From: Boswellia sacra
Taxonomy: Eukaryota > Streptophyta > Magnoliopsida > Sapindales > Burseraceae
DNA: 64,000 nt
Assembly: GCA_013180625.2 (NCBI GenBank)
Contig: SNVD02001400.1
Coordinates: 682,001-746,000 of the forward strand
Reading direction: 5' to 3'
The stretch's first letter is position 1; each line of letters starts with the position of its first letter. The translations under genes were made by a program, and so were the position numbers. This document shows positions 54,111-64,000 of the stretch, piece by piece. A model generated the notes under the pieces. It saw only the letters and a list, made by a program, of their open reading frames with translations, searched no databases and was not told the origin of the DNA.

Positions 54111-57100
54111 AATTCGTATGACTATTATTGACTGGTAAGTGTGAATAAATTTAAATATATACATATTATTGTTAAAAATAGGTATATGATTATATAATAT
54201 TTATATATATATTTTTTGGAAAATAGATATATCATTTATATTATATATTTTTATTAATGAAATAGGAGAATTTTATTAAATTTAAAAGCTAGAAGGAAAC
54301 ATATATATTTGTTCAAATTTCTACAATAAAGTAACAAAATCAAAATACAATTAATACAAATTAACACTAAGAAGTTAATAAATATTGGTTTCAACTTAGA
54401 TAAGTAGAGACTACAAACCTAAAGTCTATAGCAAAAGCAAAGGCTGTAAATGGAATGATAAAGTTTATATATCAAACCACCATGAATATCCTAGAATCTA
54501 AAGTGTGAAAACCTGAGTAATGAATGTCACAAAATTCTTCTCCTTGTCTTCTGCCCAGAGTGCTTTGTCTGCATTGGAACAAAACCGAAATTTATACTTA
54601 TTATCAGTATCACACAACCCTAGAAAGCAGTACTTTTACTGCAAATTGTAGTAAAGTTTATGACTAAAGAGAAAACAACTCTAGGTAGGATAATGGAGAG
54701 TCATAAGGAAGAACAAAAACTACCCTTTGTCTCATATTTTTCTTAAATAAATCCAAATTTCTTTACCGTTTCTCCCATGCTTTCTTAACACAAGCAATCA
54801 TTCACTGCCTATTGTTCCATAAATATATAAACATACAAAAACGTAAACAATATTCTAGCATATATTCTAGCATAGAGCATAAACATGCAAATTATCGACT
54901 ATAATAGTAAAGCTACATTCCAGCAAGCATAAACATGCAAAAGCATGCATTCCTAGTTGCACAAAATCAACAAAGTTTCATAAGTTCTCCCATGCATTCT
55001 TAACACAAGCAATCATGAAGTGCTTATTAGGCTAAGTCCAAAAAAGCAACTCCTAAATAAAGCTGCATTCTAGCAAACGCAAGCATGCGAAACCAAAATT
55101 TCTACTATCGTTCCAAACAAAGAGCAAAGAACCTAGATTAGAACATAACTAAAAATGCACCTTTAATTGTTAAACGAAGCTGCAATCCATAACACACTAG
55201 TAAACCCATCAACAAAAAGGGTAGTCTGCAGAAAACAAAAGCAAAACTACGTTTAAATTAGAAAACACCCTACATCACCAAGAAAATTAGAGCAAAAGTT
55301 GCTTTGGTAATTAACTTGTGTCCAAAAGCTGGATATAATTAATTAATATTATGTACAAAAAGTATAATAGTTTTAGGATAGACCCAACAGCTATAGCCAA
55401 CTTATTTACATGCATATATGGCTTCTAGGTGAAAAAACTAAGGCAAAAAAGTACCCATTGGTAATGAATAATAAGTATCTCTTAAGTGATGAATAAGAAA
55501 AACTAATTTCTATAACTTAGATAAGAAAATTATGTAACATTGTCCAGTTAAAAACCAAGAAAAAAAAAAAGCAAAGCAATAAAACAAAAGCGCACTATGG
55601 AAGAAAATCTAATGGCTTATAAGAAAATCATAACAATTTCCATTTTTAATTTTAATTGTTCAAAAAGAAATTATAGTGCTTGCATAATTGAAGTTAGAAT
55701 CGACACTTCCAAATTGAATTGACTAGCCTCAATAAAGATCTGCCTTGCATCAAGGAAAAAGAAGGAGTCATACACTCATTGCAATAAGTTTATTTGCTAG
55801 CATATAAACTTTGGTAGAATATAGCCCACTAGAACATAGCAAGGCCGTCAACAAAGGATCGAACTATAGCTTTTAATCAATTTCCTAAAATGAACTTGTG
55901 AAAGTTTGCTCCTCATATCTCACAAGAAATCATGAGAACTCTATATATCAAGTATGAACTAAAAGGCCATATACAAATACCATGTAGAGTATTGGGCATC
56001 AATTATTTTTCCTTTTATTTATTTTTCTTGGCTGGAAAAATTTAGATTTTGGTTGTCCTTTACTTTAACACTACTATCCCAATTCAGAAAAAAACGGTTT
56101 AAGTTGTTTTTTAAGAATAAATCTACTTCAAATTCTTCAAGTAGGTAATTATATACAAGTGAGAAAAAAATAAAAATAAGCAACTTAAAACTTTCCAATA
56201 AAAATGGCCTGAGACCTATTTCCTACATATAAAACTTAAGTAAATAAATGTAAAAAGAGCCCTTTATCACAGCCAGTTGATAAATTATCCTAGGTTGAAG
56301 AATTAGTATTACAATGATGGTAATGATAATAGCATCACTTAATGGCAAAAGTACTTTTACACACATGCATGTACACACAATCTAGTTATGCAACACTAAA
56401 TTACGTTGGCAAATCATGAAATAAGACCACAACGAAGCATGAAAACCTCCAAAACCATGTCTATTGAATTAAGCTTTTACCAAAGAAAATTTAACATATT
56501 TTCCATTATCAAAGGAAAGAAGATAGTAATTCTTAGTACTCAACATGCTCATAGTGTAACATGTTTAAAGTAAATAAGATGACCTCAAAACTAAAACCTC
56601 TCTAATCACAATTTATTTCAGCCAAGACTTCCCTATTTATGTCTTTCAAAGTAAACGTCCAATTCCATAAGCTTGGATTTTCAACCACCACAAACTATTC
56701 CAAAAAATAACACAATCAAATGCTTTAAGATTACCCATCAATTCAGGTTCAATCTCTCATAATGTAGGAACTGAATAGATGGGAAACAAGTCTCTTTCTT
56801 TGGTTGCACAATTTGCTAAAGAAAAGCACTCAAAATACATAGGGTGCTTCGTGTTACAAATAGGCAGAGCCTAAACTTTCTCTTTGTGGGCATATTAACG
56901 AAGATCTAAACAACATGAATGTGCACACACGCTATTTTAAAATAATTACAAGGTCTAACACAATGAACAATAAGTTAATTTATATACTTATAAATTGATT
57001 GATGAAAGCTCGAAGCAATGAATTTCCTAAAAAGGCCTATGAACCTGAATATGAATGAAGCAAAACCTTAAAGTTGAAACATCGATATAGAAAAAACTGA

Positions 57101-60100
57101 GCACCTAGTGTCTGGTACTACTATTTTTTTAAAGAAATCTGTACAAGGTCCTCACCCTGAAAAGCTCATTATCCATTGCATCAGTTATGTAAGCAACAAA
57201 AGGGCGCCTAAGTTGAAGCAACCATAGGAAAATTACACAATTATCAGCATATAGGAATTTCTATACCACGAACTAAGGGAACTTATTAGTTATTCATCTA
57301 GCCGGCTAGTTTTTTCCTTTATCACATGAGGACACCTTGTTTGATATGTTGAGTATGATAAATTAATCAAGTTCAAATTATATACCTATCTAGCAATGAC
57401 GTTACTCTGTTCACAGATAAAAACAACATGCTACAGGACAAACATTGAGCATTAAGAATTCTATTATGCTTTAGAAATAACTAGGAAACATTTACATATG
57501 TAAATTAATTCAAAATGTATATCTTCAAAAGGATAAAATATTGACTATTTACTAATTGGGGATAACATGCATCTAATACTTATTTTCCTAAAATGCTAAC
57601 AGATGTAGTTAGAAAGAGGTGCATCAATACAAGCCTATTTTAATACATCAGAAATAATAAATTTTGTACTATATATATATATATATATAAATTTTGTACT
57701 CTATATATATATATATATATCAGTGTTAGAAAAGGGAACAAGTTACACAATCAAATAACACCAACACTCATCGTTATTGAGCCATGAACAAATCTCAAAA
57801 ACACTACTCATCATCCATATTTGAAAAACAAATAACAATAGACAAGTAACATATTGGAACATGAAATAATTAACTCATAACAATTAACATTAGTTTTGAC
57901 AAAATGTGGACTACTACACAGTGATCATTGAACCCACACCTACCAGCCATAAGATTAAGTACATCAGTTTTCACGCTCTTGACATCACAAACAAGTTAAA
58001 AACTTACTTGGAACAAGAAAAATATGTGCATAAAAGTAAGATGAAACACCAGATCCAACACAAACAAAATAATTACACAATCCAAGGCCAACCATAGATG
58101 CAAACAAAAGTCAAGCTCATACCAAGTGAAAAAATGAACATCCATTCTAATATAAGCCAAGATTATCACACAAGAAGAATTCACATACATAAACTAATCA
58201 ATTTTGAACTATCTTGTCAATGCAAAATGCAAAGTTGTTCCAAAAAGGATTACAATTAAATACTTCATTGTAAAGTTAAAAAGTAACTAATAATGAACAT
58301 TTGGAATTTAAAGTCATTTTAGGTACTACTTCATCAATATCCCATAAAGAAAAAAAGGCATTTTACATAATGTTTCAATGTGAGGCACCAGAATACTTGC
58401 TATCAACTATCAAATGTGGGGGGTAAAAATTTAAAATAAAAAATAAAAAATATCAAGTCTACAATATCTGATAACACAATAGATCCAAGTTCAGCTATTT
58501 CCTCTAGAGATATATAATAGTTTCACTAACAAAGCTTTAATATTCTGGTTGAATTTTTAACGCCGGAATGTTTCTCCAATTGCAAATAAGAGTTTTAATG
58601 CAAATTTATTATATTTCAAAATTAAGCAGTTGGAAGAAGAAATAAGCACTAGAAATTCATCACCTGGAAATTTTATCGAGACAAACAAGCCATATCCTTG
58701 TTCAAGATTGTTAAGTTAATATATAATAGTTGATGTTCTAGTTGCAGAGTGGTAGGTTCTTCTACTAGTCATAAAAAACTTGTGGTTCACACGAAAGGCC
58801 CACAAATGTAATAAAATAAAAGTAATTACCATCATTCTAGAACCCACAATACATTATGTATATTATATAGCTTGCTATTAACAAATAACCATATCATTGC
58901 ACCAATTGCAGGAGCATATGTGTGGCCTATGCATATTTTAGTATTAAAAGTATTACCAGAAGATATATTTTATAAAACACTTACAAAACAAACAAAACTA
59001 AAACTGAAAAATAAAGCAACTAACCACTTTCATAGAAGATTGTAGAAAGAATAGAGTAATTATGGCCATTAGTGAACCAATACATTTATGACTTAACAAA
59101 ATGGTAGAAGACCTGGGCCTAATTTGATTCTCCAACACAAATATATCTACAAAGTAAGAACGAACCTATTCAAATGAATTAATAAAGCATCTATAACAAA
59201 TTATAAGCTTTGAAAATTATCTAGTTAGGATCAGATTTCCCAAAACTCACACAACCAATTTAAAAGCTTCGATCATGTCTTCCAAGTTTGCTTGTAAATG
59301 AAAACATTTATTAAAGTAGATAACCAATGAAGTCTTAAAAGCCTATGCCTAGTTAGCAAGCAAAAGTCATAAAACTCAGTAAAATGTGGACTACATTATT
59401 GTCATCATTATTCATGTGAAAAGGGAATTATTGATTCTTTCCCTAGTAACTAAGCTTTTAAAGCTCTGGACTCCGACTACTTTAAGTGCAAGTTGCTCTA
59501 ACAACCAAGATTAAACTTTATAAAATTGGTCAAGTTTGGATTCTATATCTTTTTGCTTTCTCTTTCCATTAATAAAATCTGGACAAATAAAAGGTATCCA
59601 TCAACATGTAGCCATCAAAAGGTTCAATAGCTATCAAGCACCTAGACTTTTCTACGGTTTCAAGAAAAATTTGCAAGTAAAGCTCATCATATTGCATCTC
59701 AAAATCCAGCAAAATAAAGTTGTTCTGTAGTTGCTCACCTTCGTTTTCTTTGTTTAAATACCACAAAAACCTTCTACAATTTTTAGATCTTGGATTAATA
59801 GTACAAGAAAATAAGATCTGACGATGATGTACTCATCTTTTAGGTATCTCTACAAACATACATAAACAGGAAAAGAAAACATACAAAAGAAATTCAATAA
59901 AATATGAGAAAACATAACCAATAAAAGAAAATGATAAACCGAGATGAAGATATTATAAGTTGATCTTACTGTAGGATCCATGAATCAAGAAACTCCAATA
60001 AATCCACCACAACTCCAGTTGACCTAAAAAACTAATAGAAGTTTTCAAAAGCCCTATTCTCCTTCCCCATGCACACATGCAAACTAGCCCTTCTAACTCC

Positions 60101-60140
60101 AGCAAACCTACCACAAACAAGAAAGAAAAAACCCACTGCA
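54111..60140. other. CACTA interior, non-coding
   Basis: A-rich (plus strand) DNA without a convincing gene. A segment of about 35 bp (TCTCCCATGC.TTCTTAACAC onwards, to CAAGCAATCAT) occurs twice, near 54772 and 54986. Two AT tracts with AAATTTTGTACT between them lie at 57670-57720. Exon-like fragments may exist on the minus strand, but I could not assemble any recognisable product. Confidence 0.5.
57670..57720. repeat. Paired (AT)n tracts
   Basis: Two AT runs, each preceded by AAATTTTGTACT, lie next to each other and look like a small tandem duplication. Confidence 0.85.
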
Positions 60141-60530
60141 CTAGGAAAATCAAAGAGAATGGAGATAGAGAGAGAGAAAGAGATGAGAGGAGAGGAACTT
60201 ACATGAACTTGAGAGAGAAAGTGATGGAGAGACCGGAGAGTGATTGACCTTAGTGAAGGATTGAGCAAGAGAAACCAGTGAGTGAGGGAGCAAGGGAGAT
60301 GAGGGATTGAGCAACTGAGAGTTGATTGAAAAAGAGAAAGATTAGTGTAGAATTGGCTGCAAGTGATTCAAATGATTGATTGAGTGAGGGAGATAAGGGA
60401 TTGAGCAGCAAAATAAAAGAGAAAGTGAGAGAGTGATTAAAAGAGTGAAGGAGGGAAAGAGATTTAGGGCAAAAGTAAAAGAAGGAAGTTGAAAAAGATA
60501 GAAGGGGAATATATATAGAATGGCAAATTT
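60141..60530 (-). promoter_or_regulatory. Promoter/leader-like region at the CACTA right end
   Basis: On the minus strand a TATA-like box (TCTATATATATTCC, near 60510) is followed by a long CT-rich leader (plus strand GA-rich, 60165-60480). A possible splice donor TTCATGTAAGTTCC lies near 60195-60208. CACTA elements usually place their promoter near one end. Without a coding region this stays tentative. Confidence 0.4.
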
Positions 60531-60544
60531 GTAAATAAAATAAA

Positions 60545-60640
60545 AGTTAATAGTGTCAAATATAAACAAAAAGTAGGTTGACTTTTTCAGGGGTCATCAT
60601 ATTTTACGGTTTTATAAAAAATCGTCAAATACATAAAACT
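60545..60640. repeat. CACTA right subterminal repeats
   Basis: GTGTCAAATATAA and CGTCAAATACAT resemble the left-end motifs. Confidence 0.65.
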
Positions 60641-62015
60641 AATGTATCGAATATTTCAAAATTTCTCGTAGGGTTTGGTCTTTGACTAGAATAAAAATTA
60701 AGATCTAAAAGAGTAAGGTCAATACCTTAGATAGTTGGGATTGTAAAATCTGTATGCTAGTAGACACTATACCATATATATGAAATTTATGACTCCAAAA
60801 GGATTGTAGAATACCACCTTGTTGGTTTTACAAGGTTTTATTTGAAAAAATCTTGGCCAAGTGTTTAATATGAAAGTTGTTCATTAAACTGAGACTTATT
60901 TTAATAAATCTTAACTTATTTAAATTGTATAAACTGGTATCAAGGGCTTAATATGCAATTGGAGAGGTAACATGGTAAATCATACCTAGCTCTAATTATT
61001 AGTATTCTATGAAGGATAGTTACATAAACCTAATGCTCAATGGATAGGGCTTAAAGAAATAATTTAATGAGATTAAATTATTAAGCTTTCTGTAAAGGGT
61101 ATTTAATCAAGAGCGTAGCTTTGGACCTATAATAGAATGAATCAAAGTTAATAAGTAGGGTCCACTATAGTTACGAGATAACAGGATACTAGGTTAAACT
61201 TATTAGAGTTTGTAATTAAATATGTCCATCAAGGTCCCTTGGGTAGTTGATATAAATTGTTTGAACAAGGATTGGACTTGAATTATTTAATTTAATTGGG
61301 TTTATTAGAGAATAAAATCCATGTATTAAATTAAATATATTTGACTAGTAAATGGGCTTGGTATTTAATTAATTTGATTAATTAAATAATAGAGTGTTTT
61401 GGGAAATTTAATTAATTAGATTAATGGGCTTATACTTAATGTGATTAATTAAAAGCCTACATAAAATTGGGTTAGACCTAATTAAGTATTAAAAGCTCAA
61501 TTAAAGACTTAATGAGATTATGTTCTTATACAACTAGGATTACTAATTCTAGAAGCCTAGAAAGTTAGTTAGACTAAGCCTAATAAAATTAGGTTCCTGG
61601 TCAAAATTAGGTAAGGATTAACAAAGATATAAAAGGATGAATTAGGTTAGTGCTGTAAAAGTTTTCTAGTGAACAAGGAAAACCCACACTATACACCGGT
61701 ATTGTTCACACAATTACTATTCATACGATACTGTTTATCTGTTATTGTTCACGCGATAATGCTCATTAATTACTGTTCACAGAGTATTGTTTACCAACCA
61801 CTGTTCATCCATCATTGTTCATCAATCAATGTTCATCTGACATAGTCCAGTCATTTTAAGACGCCCATACATTTTGTTCAAGCAGTTTCAGACATACCAA
61901 GGAACTGAAGTGGTGAGAAAGCAAATCGAAATTTTGAAGCATGTGCTGACAATATTTTGGTCCTAAACGCTATTCTGCAGTCTTGAAGTATTAAAATTTT
62001 GCACCATTCCTACAA

Positions 62016-62029
62016 TTAGTATCAAAGTC
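62016..62029 (+). promoter_or_regulatory. Degenerate primer-binding site after the long LTR
   Basis: TTAGTATCAAAGTC resembles the tRNA-Met site TGGTATCAGAGCC, one base after the LTR end, with several mismatches. Confidence 0.6.
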
Positions 62030-64000
62030 TTGATTCCTCCACTAGTGAGTGACTAGGTAATAAAAATTGTTTGCTTTCTATGCAAGTAACATGTTTTAGT
62101 TGATACGGTATTAAGATTTTTCTCTATATTTTTATTGCAATTATTATGTGATGAATTTTGTAATAATTGAATGGTTGTGAATATGGTTTAATACTTGGCC
62201 ATAGAGTTCTTTTTTTTTTGTATTTTATTTTGTGTTTGTAATTCAATGAGGGGTGGCCTATATGCCATTGAATTACCCTTTGTGTTTGTTTATTCCTTTT
62301 GTTGACCTAGTTTATATAATTTTTTGTATATTTTTGTATAAAATCATATTACATATAATGTTTATTGATGATGTAAAATTACAAGAATTTTGATGGAGAT
62401 CAAGGAGCATGGAGGCAGAATCAACATATGAGGAGGCTAGGGTTTAAGCCACAAAAGTTGTGCGCCAAAAACCCTAGGTCTGAGGGTTTGCGCAGATAGG
62501 CCTTGGGGTTGCCTTGGAGGTGGCGACTAGCCCTAGAACAAATCTAGGGTATGTGGATTCGATGGCCCTAAGGGTTTCTTGGGAAGTCCTAAGCCAAATC
62601 AAATTGACCCAAGCCTAAGTGTGGTGAGCCCAAGTCCAATATGCATGGATTTTGTTGTTTTAATCCTATTGGCTATTGGGTGTTGGTCTATAGGTCTACC
62701 TTGGTGGTTTATCACTAAAGTTGGGTCCAATGGACTATTCTATGATGCTTAATGGCCACTCGACAACGAAGAATATCATAGTGTTGGGCTTCATGGATTC
62801 ACTAAAACCCAAACCTAAGTTGGTTCTAAGTTATTTCACCTAATAGGCTTAGTTTATTTTAAAACTTAGGTCAATGGAAGTGTAATTAATTTATTGGGTA
62901 GTCTCATATTTTGTCCATATTATTTTGTGGTTTTATAACCAAAAATGATGACAAATTCGAAGTTGTATAGCCCATAAAATCAAAGTTGCAATCTATAAGA
63001 GTGAAACTGTAAATCTAAAAACGTTCCAGATCTGTAGGGTGTTTGTGAAAATTTTCAAAGTTTTTGGACAACTTTGAAGCTGTTCATTAAACACTAAAAA
63101 TTTTCAATTTTATGAATTTTGAAATTTTTCTTGGAACTAACGAACATATTCAAACACAAGGGATATGCCAAAAAGACACTAAAAGATACAAGAACTCAAG
63201 AAAATATTATTGTAATATTTTAGAAAAAAGGCCAAGTGTTAAACTGCATGTTTGCATTTTGAATGTATGATTATTTTATTTAAATGTCAAATAAAATACT
63301 GACATGTCACATGCCATATAGAGAAAAGGAAATATTACATCATGCATTGTACATGTCCATGCATCCATACATTGGTTTATATATAGTTAATCAAAAAGTT
63401 TGGTTAATGGTATGTATAAATCATAATTACTTTACTAATTAGATTAATTAAAGTAATTAGAGAGCATTTATTTATTTATCAAAGAGTTTGATAAATAAAA
63501 TATAAATCATGAATCTAATTAGATTGATTATAGTAATTAAATTAAGACAATTTACATATTTATCAAAGGAGTTTGATAAATAGAATATAAATCATGGACT
63601 TAATTAAGGAAGTTAAAATGTGGAAATAAAAGTTGTATGGATCACATTTCAAATTAAAATCCCAAATTTTTTAAATTTTTGAGGGGACAAGGTTTTATTA
63701 ATTAAAACCTGAGGTCTCCATTGTTGTTCCTTTGGGATAGGCTATTTATAAGCCTCATCTTGGTCCGTCTTAGTGTCATGCTCCCTATTGGAGGGCTTAT
63801 GGTGGTAGTCTTCCAAGATAGGATCTCCTAAATGGATAAAGTCTACCAAAAAGCCCTTAGTGTTTTCTCCTATAGAGATCTCATTTTAATGTAATTTTAG
63901 AATTTGATTGAAACAATGGTCAAACACTCAACTTAATTTTTGAAAAGATATTCCCTATAGGAATAATTTCATTAATTAAGGACCAAAATATGGTGGTTAT
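62030..64000 (+). other. Non-coding internal region following the long LTR
   Basis: No gag or pol is visible in nearly 2 kb. GC-richer sentences near 62440-62840 (CTAGGGTTTAAGCC, GGCGACTAGCCCTAG) do not code. It could be the leader of a large non-autonomous element or a truncated one running off the window. A palindromic AGGCTATTTATAAGCCT lies near 63739-63755. Confidence 0.45.
63375..63597. repeat. ~86-bp imperfect tandem repeats with a hairpin core
   Basis: ATATAAATCATGA/TAAATCATAATT blocks recur at about 63416, 63501 and 63587. TTTATCAAAGAGTTTGATAA and TTATCAAAGGAGTTTGATAA form nine-base stems with a short loop. A related TTAATCAAAAAGTTTGGTTA lies at about 63387. Confidence 0.75.

Larger units (their letters stand above)
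53749..60673. mobile_element. CACTA-type (En/Spm-like) DNA transposon, no transposase seen (6925 bp)
   Basis: The left end is CACTACAAGAAAT and the right end, read inward, is CCCTACGAGAAAT, 11 of 13 identical and of the CACTA terminal type. Flanks are TAT and TTT, a three-base duplication with one mismatch. Subterminal regions carry many copies of ATATTTGAC/GTCAAATAT in both directions (53765-54110 and 60545-60640), as expected for transposase-binding sites. The surrounding sequence is LTR on both sides. No frame over about 80 codons and no transposase motif is present, so it is non-autonomous or fully decayed. Confidence 0.85.
53288..62014 (+). mobile_element. Long LTR (about 1.8 kb) split by a CACTA element
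   Basis: The outer sequence begins TGTTAGGAAT (53288) and ends ATTCCTACA (62014), so the ends are inverted copies. A degenerate tRNA-Met primer site follows at 62016. The LTR parts are 53288-53748 and 60674-62014. The latter holds the TTCAT/TGTTCAT-rich array (about 61690-61850). The strand is inferred from the primer site on the right. No second LTR lies in the window, so the element either continues past 64000 or is truncated. Confidence 0.7.

Noticed and set aside
60141..60530. Host gene promoter with 5' leader on the minus strand
   Set aside because: As a host gene it lacks any coding exon downstream on that strand. It lies at the CACTA end, so it is reported only as an element promoter/leader candidate.
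1..64000. CRISPR arrays, bacterial-type operons, ribosomal RNA genes
   Set aside because: None seen. The repeats are tandem LTR arrays or microsatellites without unique spacers, and the window is plant nuclear DNA.

Overview
This window looks like nuclear DNA from a flowering plant, most likely a eudicot. It is strongly AT-rich. It contains four or more Ty1-copia families, a plant LINE, hAT-type and CACTA-type DNA elements, and two broken plant gene relics: a plasma-membrane-type Ca2+-ATPase and a BAHD acyltransferase. I see no intact, plausibly expressed host gene in the 64 kb. The species cannot be named from the sequence.

Layout. 1-2.48 kb is AT-rich intergenic DNA with a degenerate TTCAT-rich array and a (GT)n tract. 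2.48-9.89 kb is a decayed LINE split by a Ty1-copia element (Copia-1, + strand, 3352-9344, target duplication GCCCT). 9.9-12.8 kb is unassigned repeat DNA with a 143-bp tandem duplication carrying TATA boxes. 12783-13766 is a probable solo LTR. 13.8-16.7 kb holds four copies of a MITE-like repeat around a BAHD acyltransferase relic on the minus strand. 16.7-22.6 kb is intergenic DNA with a large (AT)n tract and an LTR-like promoter block.

22.66-34.0 kb is the centrepiece. A full-length but multiply broken Ca2+-ATPase gene (minus strand, resembling Arabidopsis ACA12/ACA13) is split by Copia-2 (minus, 24353-32588, target duplication GAGAA). Copia-2 is itself split by a solo LTR of the Copia-1 family (25802-27600, duplication AGTTC) and by a short hAT-type element (27959-29112, 8-bp duplication with one mismatch). 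All the nesting joints can be read at base level.

36040-43655 is Copia-3 (minus, target duplication CTTTA), a SIRE-like element with a third, envelope-like ORF. Its pol has been reduced to a protease fused in frame to the end of RNase H. 45.7-51.6 kb differs in texture and is probably a decayed mitochondrial insertion. It carries a fragment of a family B DNA polymerase like those of plant mitochondrial linear plasmids. 51.6-53.25 kb is another decayed copia pol remnant. 53288-62014 is a long LTR split by a 6.9-kb CACTA-type element. A degenerate primer-binding site follows it, and non-coding element-like DNA continues to the end of the window.

The parts do not form a pathway. The window is a layered record of insertion, LTR recombination, internal deletion and point decay. 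The most interesting leads are the two independent pol deletions (Copia-1 and Copia-3), a sequence block shared by the LTRs of otherwise different copia families, the templated-filler deletion that removed the promoter from one LTR, and the mitochondrial-plasmid-type polymerase fragment. I found no convincing sign of an undescribed functional system.
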